Position numbers and translations under genes: made by a program
NCBI GenBank assembly: GCA_005883865.1
Contig: VBAO01000100.1
Span: 1 to 13,512 of the forward strand
Reading direction: 5' to 3'
DNA from: Candidatus Segetimicrobium genomatis
Lineage (GTDB): Bacteria > Sysuimicrobiota > Sysuimicrobiia > Sysuimicrobiales > Segetimicrobiaceae
DNA: 13,512 nt
Part shown: piece by piece, positions 1 through 5,648 of the stretch
Numbering within the stretch: the stretch's first letter is position 1
How the letters are laid out: every line of letters begins with the position of its first letter
Notes under the pieces: model-generated
What the model saw: only the letters and a program-made list of their open reading frames with translations
Database searches by the model: none
Told to the model about the DNA's origin: nothing

Positions 1-566
1 CCCTGGGGCGCGTTTTCGTCGACGAGGAACGCGAGGCCCCGGATGAACCAATCGGCGGCGGCATCGAGGTACATCGCATCGCTCGCTTCGACGTGGAAGG
101 TGTAGCGGGCGCAGTCCTCATTGCGCAGCCGGTCGTCGGGAGCCCCGACGTTGAAGAAGAGGATGGCGTGCTGCGCGGCGAACTGCGACAACGCCAGGGC
201 GGTGCCGGCATCGAAGCCGCCCAGCAGCACATCGGCGTCCCGTCCCACCAGGGCCTGCGCCTGCTGCGCGGCCTCCGCCGGGGTCCGCGCCGCGGCCTCG
301 AGCAACTCGAGACGCCGCCCCACCAGCCGGGCGGTGTAGCTCATCTCCTCCGCCCCCTCGCGAGCGCCCAGGAGCCCCGCGTCCCCGGCGACCCCCAGGG
401 CCCCCGGGTCGTCGGCGGGGCGGCCCGTGAGGCTCCCGGCTTGCGCGATGTACCCGACGCGGATGACGGTCGGGGAAGCGGCGGCGGGGGGCGTGCTGCC
501 GAACGCGGCCGGCACGAGGGTGCCGAGCGCCATCAGGACGATCCCCCGCCGCAGGATCGGGCCCAC
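1..566 (-). CDS. ABC transporter substrate-binding protein, PQQ-dehydrogenase-associated type (partial)
   Basis: Reading leftward from a GTG at 566, an uninterrupted frame runs off the window edge, giving about 188 residues of the N-terminal part. Residues 1-30 look like a signal peptide (MGPILRRGIVLMALGTLVPA then an Ala/Pro-rich stretch). The mature part begins TVIRVGYIAQAGSL and continues with LGARE-GAEEM, LVGRRLELLEAA and DADVLLGGFDAGTALALSQF, the pattern of periplasmic type I (Leu/Ile/Val-like) binding proteins. It resembles the subgroup found beside PQQ-dependent alcohol dehydrogenases; that subgroup assignment is recalled, not computed. The expected role is to bind a small ligand in the periplasm for an ABC importer, whose other subunits would lie left of the window. 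It starts 7 bp after the preceding gene on the same strand, so it is probably cotranscribed. The Shine-Dalgarno before the GTG is weak, so the start is uncertain by a few codons. Confidence 0.75.
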   Translation of the reverse strand, partial: MGPILRRGIVLMALGTLVPAAFGSTPPAAASPTVIRVGYIAQAGSLTGRPADDPGALGVAGDAGLLGAREGAEEMSYTARLVGRRLELLEAAARTPAEAAQQAQALVGRDADVLLGGFDAGTALALSQFAAQHAILFFNVGAPDDRLRNEDCARYTFHVEASDAMYLDAAADWFIRGLAFLVDENAPQ

Positions 567-573
567 GGTCCGG

Positions 574-963
574 CTACTTGGATCCCGTCCCTTTGCGCAT
601 CCGAGCGTTCTCGTCGAGGAGAGCGCGGGAGATCGTCGTCGAGAGATTGTTGCGATAGTAGTAGTAGTCGTCGAGGTTGTTCTTGTAGACATTGACGCCG
701 AAGGGGAACGTGCCGGCGTGGGAGCGCGCGATCTCGGACAGCGCCGCGTCGACCGAGACCTTCGGGTGCGCCTCGTGCACGGCGACCGCCTGTTGCGTCG
801 CCGCCCCGGCGAGGAACCCCGCGACGTAGGCGAGCTTCGCCGGTTCCGGCATCGCCTTCCAGTCGCGGCCGTCGTACCCGATCCCATGCGGATCCTCGAA
901 TGCCACGGCCGCCGAGGCCGTGGCGAGCACGAGGACCACACCGAGCATCCTTCCTCTGCGCAT
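574..963 (-). CDS. Small secreted protein of unknown function in the quinoprotein cluster
   Basis: The 129-residue product starts at an ATG preceded by a purine-rich GAGAGGGGG (972-980) at good spacing. It opens with a signal peptide (MRRGRMLGVVLVLATASAAVA, cleavage likely after AVA-FED). The mature protein of about 108 residues has no Cys and no transmembrane segment. A helical central part (AKLAYVAGFLAGAATQQAVAV) is followed by a charged tail with four consecutive tyrosines (NLDDYYYYRNNLSTTISRAL). I do not recognise the family. It sits between the cupredoxin and the substrate-binding protein on the same strand with a 7-bp gap to the latter, so a periplasmic accessory role in the same pathway is plausible but inferred only from position. 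A longer frame continues upstream to 1107, but it would overlap the cupredoxin gene and lose the signal peptide, so the shorter start is preferred. Confidence 0.72.
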   Translation of the reverse strand: MRRGRMLGVVLVLATASAAVAFEDPHGIGYDGRDWKAMPEPAKLAYVAGFLAGAATQQAVAVHEAHPKVSVDAALSEIARSHAGTFPFGVNVYKNNLDDYYYYRNNLSTTISRALLDENARMRKGTGSK

Positions 964-1010
964 CACCACCACCCCCTCTCCGGCGCCGCCCCCCCGGGGC
1001 CGCTTCCCTC

Positions 1011-1550
1011 CTACTTCACGGTCACCGAGGGCGCGCCGGCGGTGGCGCTCACGACAAAGCGGTCCCACATCCCCTGGATGCCGTGGGCCGGCACGCCGCA
1101 AAACCACAGGTACCGCCCGGCCGGCGCGGCGGTGAAGTCAACGCTGTCCTTTTCCATCGGCGGGATGCCGGGGACCAGGTTCCGCGTCGCCGCGTTGGGG
1201 ATCGCCGGGGGAATCCCCTGCGGCGGAACGGGGGTGATCTCGCGGATGACCTCGAGGCTGTGCGGAAGCGCCCCGGCCCCGCTGTTGACGAAGTCGATGT
1301 GGACGCGCCATCCGGCGGGCACGGTGACGGTCATCTGTCCGTTGGCGTACAGGTTGAAGTTCAACGTGCCGTTCGCCCCGGTGTCGGCCGCGATCACCTG
1401 GAAGGACACGCGCTTGTGGGCCGCGTCCACGTGCATCCACGCGGGAGCCCCTGCCGCCTGCGCGGGGGGCGGGGCGGGGACGGGGCCCCCTCCGATGAGG
1501 ACGAGGCCGGCGCAGACGGACGCGGCCATCCATCGAAGCACGATCTTCAC
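1011..1550 (-). CDS. Secreted sulfocyanin-like cupredoxin (type I blue copper protein)
   Basis: The 179-residue product has a signal peptide (MKIVLRWMAASVCAGLVLIG) and a Pro/Ala linker, then a beta-rich cupredoxin domain from about residue 40. All four type I copper ligands can be placed: His97 in LPHSLEV, then Cys151, His156 and Met161 in FCGVPAHGIQGMW, a C-x4-H-x4-M spacing typical of sulfocyanin and rusticyanin. The expected role is one-electron transfer at the outer face of the membrane. Because it lies just downstream of a PQQ dehydrogenase on the same strand, it may accept electrons from that enzyme in place of, or together with, a cytochrome c; this is inference. The GTG at 1550 is chosen because a perfect GGAGGT lies 5 nt upstream (1556-1561). 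An in-frame ATG at 1568 is a workable alternative that adds six residues. Confidence 0.85.
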   Translation of the reverse strand: MKIVLRWMAASVCAGLVLIGGGPVPAPPPAQAAGAPAWMHVDAAHKRVSFQVIAADTGANGTLNFNLYANGQMTVTVPAGWRVHIDFVNSGAGALPHSLEVIREITPVPPQGIPPAIPNAATRNLVPGIPPMEKDSVDFTAAPAGRYLWFCGVPAHGIQGMWDRFVVSATAGAPSVTVK

Positions 1551-1615
1551 GTGCCACCTCCGTGTCATGGCTCTCCCTCTCATCCTCCTCCGGCCCCGTC
1601 GGGGTGGGAACAGAA

Positions 1616-1665
1616 CAGCCCGGGTCACGACCGTCACCCTCGGCGACCGCCGCGGACCCGGGCTG
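1616..1665 (-). terminator. Stem-loop between PQQ dehydrogenase and cupredoxin genes
   Basis: CAGCCCGGGTC (1616-1626) and GACCCGGGCTG (1655-1665) form a perfect 11-bp inverted repeat around a 28-nt loop that itself contains CGGCG/CGCCG arms. It starts about 15 nt past the dehydrogenase stop codon. On the minus strand the stem is followed by TTCTGTTC, a weak T-rich run. It could be a terminator, or a processing or attenuation site that lowers expression of the downstream genes relative to the dehydrogenase. Confidence 0.55.
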
Positions 1666-1680
1666 CTCGATCCGAGTTCC

Positions 1681-3381
1681 CTACCGCTTCGGAAGCCCGA
1701 AGACGATCAACGCGTCTCCATACGGATAACTGAGCTGGAAGTTCCCGCCCGCGGCCACGGCGACGTACTCCTGGCCGTCCAGCTCGAACGCCATCGGCGC
1801 GGCGTTGACGCCCGCCCCGGCCTGGAACTGCCACAGGAGCTCGCCGGTCTTCGCGTCAAACGCATCAAAGGCGCCGTTGCCTTCCCCGGTGAACACGAGC
1901 CCGCCCGCGGTCGCGAGCGAGCCACCCATCATCGGCTGGTCGACCTTCTTCTGCCAGGCGACCTTCCCGGTCGTGACATCGATCGCGGTGAACGTCCCGT
2001 ACTGCTTTTCCCCCGCGATGCCGGTGAACGCGCTCCCCAGCCACAGCTTGCCCTTCGCGTAGGGAGCGTTGTGCACCGCATACGTCATCGGCTGCTCCAG
2101 CGCCGCCACGTACACGTCATTGGTCTGCGGGCTGTACGACGACGGCGACCATTCCGCGCCGCCGTTCGCGCCGGGGAGCATCCGAACGCCCTGCGCGGTC
2201 GGTTGGGCGAAGAGGTTTTCGTGGCGGACGAACTCTTCGCTCCGGAGGATCCGCTTGCCGGTGCGCCGGTCGAGGATGTAGAACCACCCGGTCTTGCCCG
2301 CGGCGCCGACCGCGGGGATCGTCTGGCCGTTGACGTTCGCGTTGAAGAGGAGCGGCGGGCTCGTCTGGTCGAGATCCCAGACGTCGTGCGGGACCTCCTG
2401 ATAGTACCAGGCCAGCTGCCCGTTGGCCGCGTTCACGGCGACGATCGATTCGGTGTACAGGTTGTCACCCGGCCGGACCGCTCCATCGAGGTCGGGCGAG
2501 GGGTTCCCGACTCCGAAGTAGATGAGGTTCAGGTCCGGGTCGGCCGCCGGGGTCACCCAGGTCGAGCCCCCGCCGCGCTTCCAGGCGTCCTTGTACTTGG
2601 CAAAGGCCGCCTTTTCCGCGGCGATGTCCCGGTGCAGCGGATCGCCTTCCGGGGTCGTGGTCGCCCACTTCCCCTCCCATCCCTTATCGGGGATCACGTA
2701 GAACCGCCACATCGCCGCGCCGGTGGTGGCATCAAACGCCTGGAGGAATCCGCGGACGCCGTACTCGGCGCCCGAGGTCCCCACGATCACGATGTTCTTG
2801 TACACCAGCGGGGCAATCGTCATAGCGTAGCCCAGCGTCGGGTCGGCGACCTGCTTCGTCCACTTCACCTTCCCGGTCGCCGCGTCGAGCGCGACCAGCT
2901 GCGCATTGAGCGTGGCCATATACACCGTGCCGTAGCCGAGCCCCACGCCCCGGTTCACGGGACCGCAGCAGTAGATCTCCGCGCCGCCCAGTTTATGGTC
3001 GTACCGCCAGATCTGCTTCCCCGTCCGGGCGTTGAGCGCGAACAGGTGGTTGTACGCCGTCGTGATATACATGACGCCGTTGGAGACGACGGGGGTGGTT
3101 TCGAACGACGCGACGATCCCCGTCTGGAAGATCCAGCGGGGAGCGAGTTGGGACACGTTGGATGTGCTGATCTGATCCAGGCCGGAGTACCGATCGTTCG
3201 TGTAGTCGTGGCCGTAGATCAGCCATTCCTTGGAGTTGTTCACGGCGGCCAGCAGCGCGGCCGCATCCGGCATCGAGCCCTGGGCCTGCACTTTTGTAGG
3301 TCGACCCCCCTGGGGCGAAACGAACAGGAGCGAGACCACCAGCGCCAGTACGCTACAAAACCCCAGCCCCCTGCGCGTCAT
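1681..3381 (-). CDS. PQQ-dependent alcohol dehydrogenase (quinoprotein), lanthanide-type signature
   Basis: The 566-residue periplasmic quinoprotein has a signal peptide (MTRRGLGFCSVLALVVSLLF, mature start near residue 35) and the eight-bladed propeller pattern with repeated DxxTGKxxW motifs (for example 118-125, 467-476, 509-517). Family hallmarks are the vicinal disulfide Cys138-Cys139 in IYCCGPVNRG, the metal-binding Glu206 in GAEYG, Asn293 in GVGNPSPDLDG, and the catalytic Asp336 in PHDVWDLD. Asp338, two residues later, is the extra acidic ligand that marks lanthanide-dependent enzymes (XoxF, ExaF/PedH); calcium enzymes usually have Ala or Ser there. There is no C-terminal haem c domain, so this is a soluble type needing an external electron acceptor. 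The substrate (methanol, ethanol or another alcohol) cannot be read reliably. The ATG at 3381 follows AGGGGGT and opens the signal peptide; the in-frame extension to 3636 is low-complexity leader. It is divergent from pqqA, which supplies the cofactor precursor. Confidence 0.93.
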   Translation of the reverse strand: MTRRGLGFCSVLALVVSLLFVSPQGGRPTKVQAQGSMPDAAALLAAVNNSKEWLIYGHDYTNDRYSGLDQISTSNVSQLAPRWIFQTGIVASFETTPVVSNGVMYITTAYNHLFALNARTGKQIWRYDHKLGGAEIYCCGPVNRGVGLGYGTVYMATLNAQLVALDAATGKVKWTKQVADPTLGYAMTIAPLVYKNIVIVGTSGAEYGVRGFLQAFDATTGAAMWRFYVIPDKGWEGKWATTTPEGDPLHRDIAAEKAAFAKYKDAWKRGGGSTWVTPAADPDLNLIYFGVGNPSPDLDGAVRPGDNLYTESIVAVNAANGQLAWYYQEVPHDVWDLDQTSPPLLFNANVNGQTIPAVGAAGKTGWFYILDRRTGKRILRSEEFVRHENLFAQPTAQGVRMLPGANGGAEWSPSSYSPQTNDVYVAALEQPMTYAVHNAPYAKGKLWLGSAFTGIAGEKQYGTFTAIDVTTGKVAWQKKVDQPMMGGSLATAGGLVFTGEGNGAFDAFDAKTGELLWQFQAGAGVNAAPMAFELDGQEYVAVAAGGNFQLSYPYGDALIVFGLPKR

Positions 3382-3657
3382 GCATGTACCCCCTCTGAGC
3401 GTTGCTGCTCGGTTTCTCCACTGCTGCCACGCGAATCGTAGAAATCCGAGATCTGGACCTGAAGACAACACCGTGTGTGGGCGCCTCGTAACGCGCGGCC
3501 GGATTCCCTTCTGGTTGCCTCCGATGGTCTCCTTCCCGTAGTGCGTATGCGTGTTCGATGAATCGAATCCACGGCCTGTTCGGGACCTCTTTACCGAGCA
3601 GGGGGGAGAAAGCGCGGGGTCGAAGGGAGCGTCCACGTGGGGAGGAGGTGGACCGGC
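3382..3657. promoter_or_regulatory. Divergent intergenic region between the quinoprotein gene and pqqA
   Basis: This 276-bp space must contain the start signals for both the dehydrogenase (leftward) and the pqq genes (rightward). It contains a 6+6 bp inverted repeat with a 2-nt centre, TTCGATGAATCGAA (3554-3567), about 90 bp before pqqA, a plausible operator. I could not find a convincing sigma-70 -35/-10 pair in either direction, so the promoters may use another sigma factor or an activator. A strong purine-rich ribosome site, GGAGGAGGTGG, lies at 3641-3651 just before pqqA. Confidence 0.45.
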
Positions 3658-3729
3658 ATGTGGACGAAGCCCTCGTTTGAAGAGTTGTGTCTCTGCGCCG
3701 AAGTCACCGCGTACGTGTACAGCAAGTAA
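3658..3729 (+). CDS. pqqA: PqqA, PQQ precursor peptide (23 residues)
   Basis: A 23-codon gene starts at an ATG with GGAGGAGGTGG upstream and ends TAA at 3727-3729. The peptide opens MWTKPSFEEL, matching the MWTKP start common in PqqA, and contains EVTAY with Glu15 and Tyr19 in the invariant E-x3-Y spacing. In the known pathway PqqE, helped by the chaperone PqqD, joins the Glu and Tyr side chains by a carbon-carbon bond, and the excised pair becomes the PQQ skeleton. pqqB begins 69 bp downstream, separated by a strong hairpin. The peptide also has Cys11 and Cys13 just before the cross-linked Glu, which is not a feature I associate with most PqqA sequences. The gene is short enough to be missed by automatic gene calling. 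Confidence 0.93.
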   Translation: MWTKPSFEELCLCAEVTAYVYSK

Positions 3730-3742
3730 CCGGGCTGCGGTA

Positions 3743-3778
3743 GAAGGGCCGGCTTAGCGACACTGAGGCCGGCCCTTC
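3743..3778 (+). terminator. pqqA-pqqB intergenic hairpin (attenuator or terminator)
   Basis: GAAGGGCCGGC (3743-3753) pairs perfectly with GCCGGCCCTTC (3768-3778), an 11-bp GC-rich stem with a 14-nt loop, 13 nt after the pqqA stop. No T-run follows. In other bacteria the short pqqA transcript is made in excess over the rest of the operon; a partial terminator or RNA-stabilising hairpin here would give that result. Function is inferred from structure and position. Confidence 0.65.
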
Positions 3779-3798
3779 GTGTCTCTGTCCGATCATCC

Positions 3799-4704
3799 AT
3801 GCGCCTGCGTCTCCTCGGAACGGCCGCCGGCGGCGGCGTGCCCCAGTGGAACTGCCGGTGCGCGAACTGCGAAGCGGCGCGCCGGAATCGCATTGCCCCG
3901 ATGGCGCACTGCTCCCTCGCGTTCTCTCCGGATGGGTCGGGGTGGTACCTCATCAACGCCACGCCCGACGTCACCCAGCAGCTCGCGCGGTGGCCTGAGC
4001 TCCACCCCACGGCGGGGATCCGCTCAACGCCCGTGCGGGGCGTGATCCTCACCGACGGAGAGTTGGACCACGTCCTGGGCCTCCTCCACCTTCGCGAGGC
4101 CACCATGTGGACACTGTACGCACCGCCCGCGATCATCGCCATGCTGGAGGACGGGCTGCGCGTGCTGCCGGCGCTGAGGCGGTACGTCGATATCGCCGTG
4201 CGCCGGCTATCGTGGGAGGATCCCCTGCAGCTGGATGAAGGCGCCTCCCGGGTGACCCTCCGGCTCGTGGCGACCGGCCGCCACCTGCCGCGCTATCTGG
4301 GGAGCGGAGACGAAGAGCGGGACGGCGCCGGGGCCGGCGTGGTCCTGGCCGACCGGTCCACCGGGACGCGCGTCGCGTACGCGCCGTGCGTCGGCGAACT
4401 GTCGGAGGCCCTGCGGGAGCTGTTGCAGGACGCCGACGTGATCCTGTTCGACGGCACGTTCTGGAGCGACGACGAACTCCCGCGGCTCGGCATCGGCCCT
4501 GCGACGGCGACCAGCATGGGCCACGTGCCGGTGAGCGGGCCGGGGGGCTCGGCCCTGTGGCTGTCGACGCTCTCCGCCCGTGCGAAATTGTACGTGCACA
4601 TCAACAACACCAATCCGCTGCTCGACCCGGCGTCGACGGAACGCGCCTGGGTTCGGGGATTGGGGCTCGAGGTGGCGGGCGACGGATGGGAGATGAGCGT
4701 GTGA
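3799..4704 (+). CDS. pqqB: PqqB, metallo-beta-lactamase-fold PQQ biosynthesis protein
   Basis: The 301-residue protein is full length for PqqB. The N-terminus reads LLGTAAGGGVPQWNCRCANC (residues 5-24), the family's hallmark with its Cys-x-Cys-x2-Cys metal site. The metallo-beta-lactamase-type core shows TDGELDHVLGLL (85-96), FDGTFWSDDEL (217-227), MGHVPVSGPGG (240-250) and HINNTNPLL (267-275), all typical PqqB blocks. It is cytosolic and is proposed to oxidise the cross-linked Glu-Tyr intermediate before PqqC acts. The ATG is fixed by homology, but the 20 bases before it carry no Shine-Dalgarno sequence, so translation may depend on the upstream hairpin or be inefficient. Its stop codon overlaps the GTG start of pqqC (GTGA), implying coupling. 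Confidence 0.95.
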   Translation: MRLRLLGTAAGGGVPQWNCRCANCEAARRNRIAPMAHCSLAFSPDGSGWYLINATPDVTQQLARWPELHPTAGIRSTPVRGVILTDGELDHVLGLLHLREATMWTLYAPPAIIAMLEDGLRVLPALRRYVDIAVRRLSWEDPLQLDEGASRVTLRLVATGRHLPRYLGSGDEERDGAGAGVVLADRSTGTRVAYAPCVGELSEALRELLQDADVILFDGTFWSDDELPRLGIGPATATSMGHVPVSGPGGSALWLSTLSARAKLYVHINNTNPLLDPASTERAWVRGLGLEVAGDGWEMSV

Positions 4705-5243
4705 GCGCCCCCTGGTCGGAGAGCACGTTTGAAGAGCACCTTCGCGACGTGCTGGCCCGGCGCTATCACCACATCCACCCGTTCAACCGGCGCATGCACG
4801 AGGGGAGGCTGTCTCCCGAGCAGATCCGCGGGTGGATCGCCAACCGCTTCTACTACCAAGAGGCGATTCCGATCAAAGACGCGCTCCTCGTGTCGAAGCT
4901 CCCGCGGGGATACCGCCGGGAGTGGATCCAGCGCATCATCGACCACGACGGAACTCGATCGGGAGACGGCGGACTAGACGCCTGGGTGCGCCTGGGGGAG
5001 GCCGCGGGCGTGGACCGCATAGACCTCCTGGAGCATCGCCTGCTGGTCCCGGCCGCCCGGTTCGCCTGCGACGCCTATGTCGGCTTTGTCAGGGATCGCC
5101 CGTGGGTGGAGGGCGTCGCGTCGTCGCTGACCGAGCTGGCCGCCCCGACCCTGATGACGGTGCGGATCTCGGCGTTCGAGGAGCATTACCCGTGGTCGCC
5201 CAGGGACCCCGGGACGCGTCCCAGGCGCTCCCGATCGTGCTGA
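4701..5243 (+). CDS. pqqC: PqqC, PQQ synthase: N-terminal part, frame broken at about 5195
   Basis: From the GTG at 4701, overlapping the pqqB stop, the frame reads as PqqC for 165 residues: YHHIHPFNRRMH (22-33), GWIANRFYYQEAIPIKDA (44-61), the DHDG block at 81-84, GGLDAWVRLGEA (90-101) and EEHYPW (160-165). PqqC is the cofactor-free oxidase that closes the ring and performs the last oxidation to PQQ, normally about 230-250 residues. After Trp165 the frame gives an unrelated Arg/Ser-rich tail of 15 residues and stops at 5241-5243, while the family's C-terminus continues in the next frame (5195-5353). The segment normally linking HYPW to the R-[LV]-x-Q-x2-RD block, about 12 codons with an invariant Tyr and Arg of the active site, is absent. 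If the sequence is right, the product is truncated and probably inactive; an assembly or sequencing error is the main alternative. Confidence 0.85.
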   Translation: MSAPWSESTFEEHLRDVLARRYHHIHPFNRRMHEGRLSPEQIRGWIANRFYYQEAIPIKDALLVSKLPRGYRREWIQRIIDHDGTRSGDGGLDAWVRLGEAAGVDRIDLLEHRLLVPAARFACDAYVGFVRDRPWVEGVASSLTELAAPTLMTVRISAFEEHYPWSPRDPGTRPRRSRSC

Positions 5244-5353
5244 AGCACTGCCGCACGATCGAGGAGCAGCAGCGGGCCGTCGACGCCGTGAGCTTCAAGT
5301 GCGATGTCCTGGACGCGTTTCTGAACGCCGTCGATGCGGCGTTCCCGAGGTAG
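5195..5353 (+). pseudogene. pqqC: PqqC C-terminal part, out of frame with the N-terminal part
   Basis: In the frame starting at 5195 the sequence encodes VAQGPRDASQALPIVLKHC followed by TIEEQQRAVDAVSFKCDVLD and an AFLNAV-type end, stopping at TAG 5351-5353. This corresponds to the last 52 residues of PqqC: the RD-x3-GL block, the helix after it, and the FK-x-D-[VI]-L block whose Lys lines the active site. It has no start codon or ribosome site of its own and would be made only by ribosomal slippage or if the deletion at the junction is an artefact. pqqD starts 5 bp after its stop, the spacing expected for an intact pqqC. Confidence 0.8.
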
Positions 5354-5357
5354 GGCG

Positions 5358-5648
5358 ATGAGCGGCCACGACCCCACACAGGACGGCAGGCCCAAGCTCC
5401 GGGCCAGCGTGAAGATGCGCTATGACCCGGTGCGGAAGCGGTTCGTGTTGCTGCTGCCGGAGAAGGCGGTCTTGCTCAGCGAGACGGCGGCGGAGATCCT
5501 GCAGCTGTGCGACGGCGGGTCGACCGTCGCGGAGCTGATCGCCGACCTCGAGCGCAAGTATCCCACCGCCGAGCTGCGGGCGGACGTCGTCGAGTTTCTC
5601 GCCCAAGCCGTCTCAAAGAGGTGGGTCGAGTGGGTGCTTCCGGCGTAG
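5358..5648 (+). CDS. pqqD: PqqD, peptide chaperone for PqqA/PqqE
   Basis: The 96-residue protein shows PqqD family blocks: RASVKMRYDPVRKRFVLLLP (residues 16-35), then KAVLLSETAAEILQLCDGGS and TVAELIADLERKYP, ending in DVVEFLAQAVSKRWVEWV. PqqD binds the PqqA precursor peptide (RiPP recognition element fold) and presents it to the radical SAM enzyme PqqE. The ATG at 5358 lies 5 bp after the pqqC stop with an AGG at the usual distance. The 3' end overlaps the pqqE start by 19 bp, so the two subunits are probably translated together, consistent with their known complex. The product is separate from PqqC and from PqqE here, whereas fusions occur in some species. Confidence 0.93.
   Translation: MSGHDPTQDGRPKLRASVKMRYDPVRKRFVLLLPEKAVLLSETAAEILQLCDGGSTVAELIADLERKYPTAELRADVVEFLAQAVSKRWVEWVLPA

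Noticed and set aside
427..3441. A plus-strand open frame of about 1004 codons opposite the quinoprotein cluster
   Set aside because: It is the antisense shadow of four real genes in high-GC DNA. Its product is Arg/Pro/Gly-rich with no domain, while the minus strand gives recognisable proteins.
3382..3636. Upstream in-frame extension of the quinoprotein (85 more codons)
   Set aside because: It has no family similarity and would bury the signal peptide; the ATG at 3381 has a good ribosome site directly upstream.
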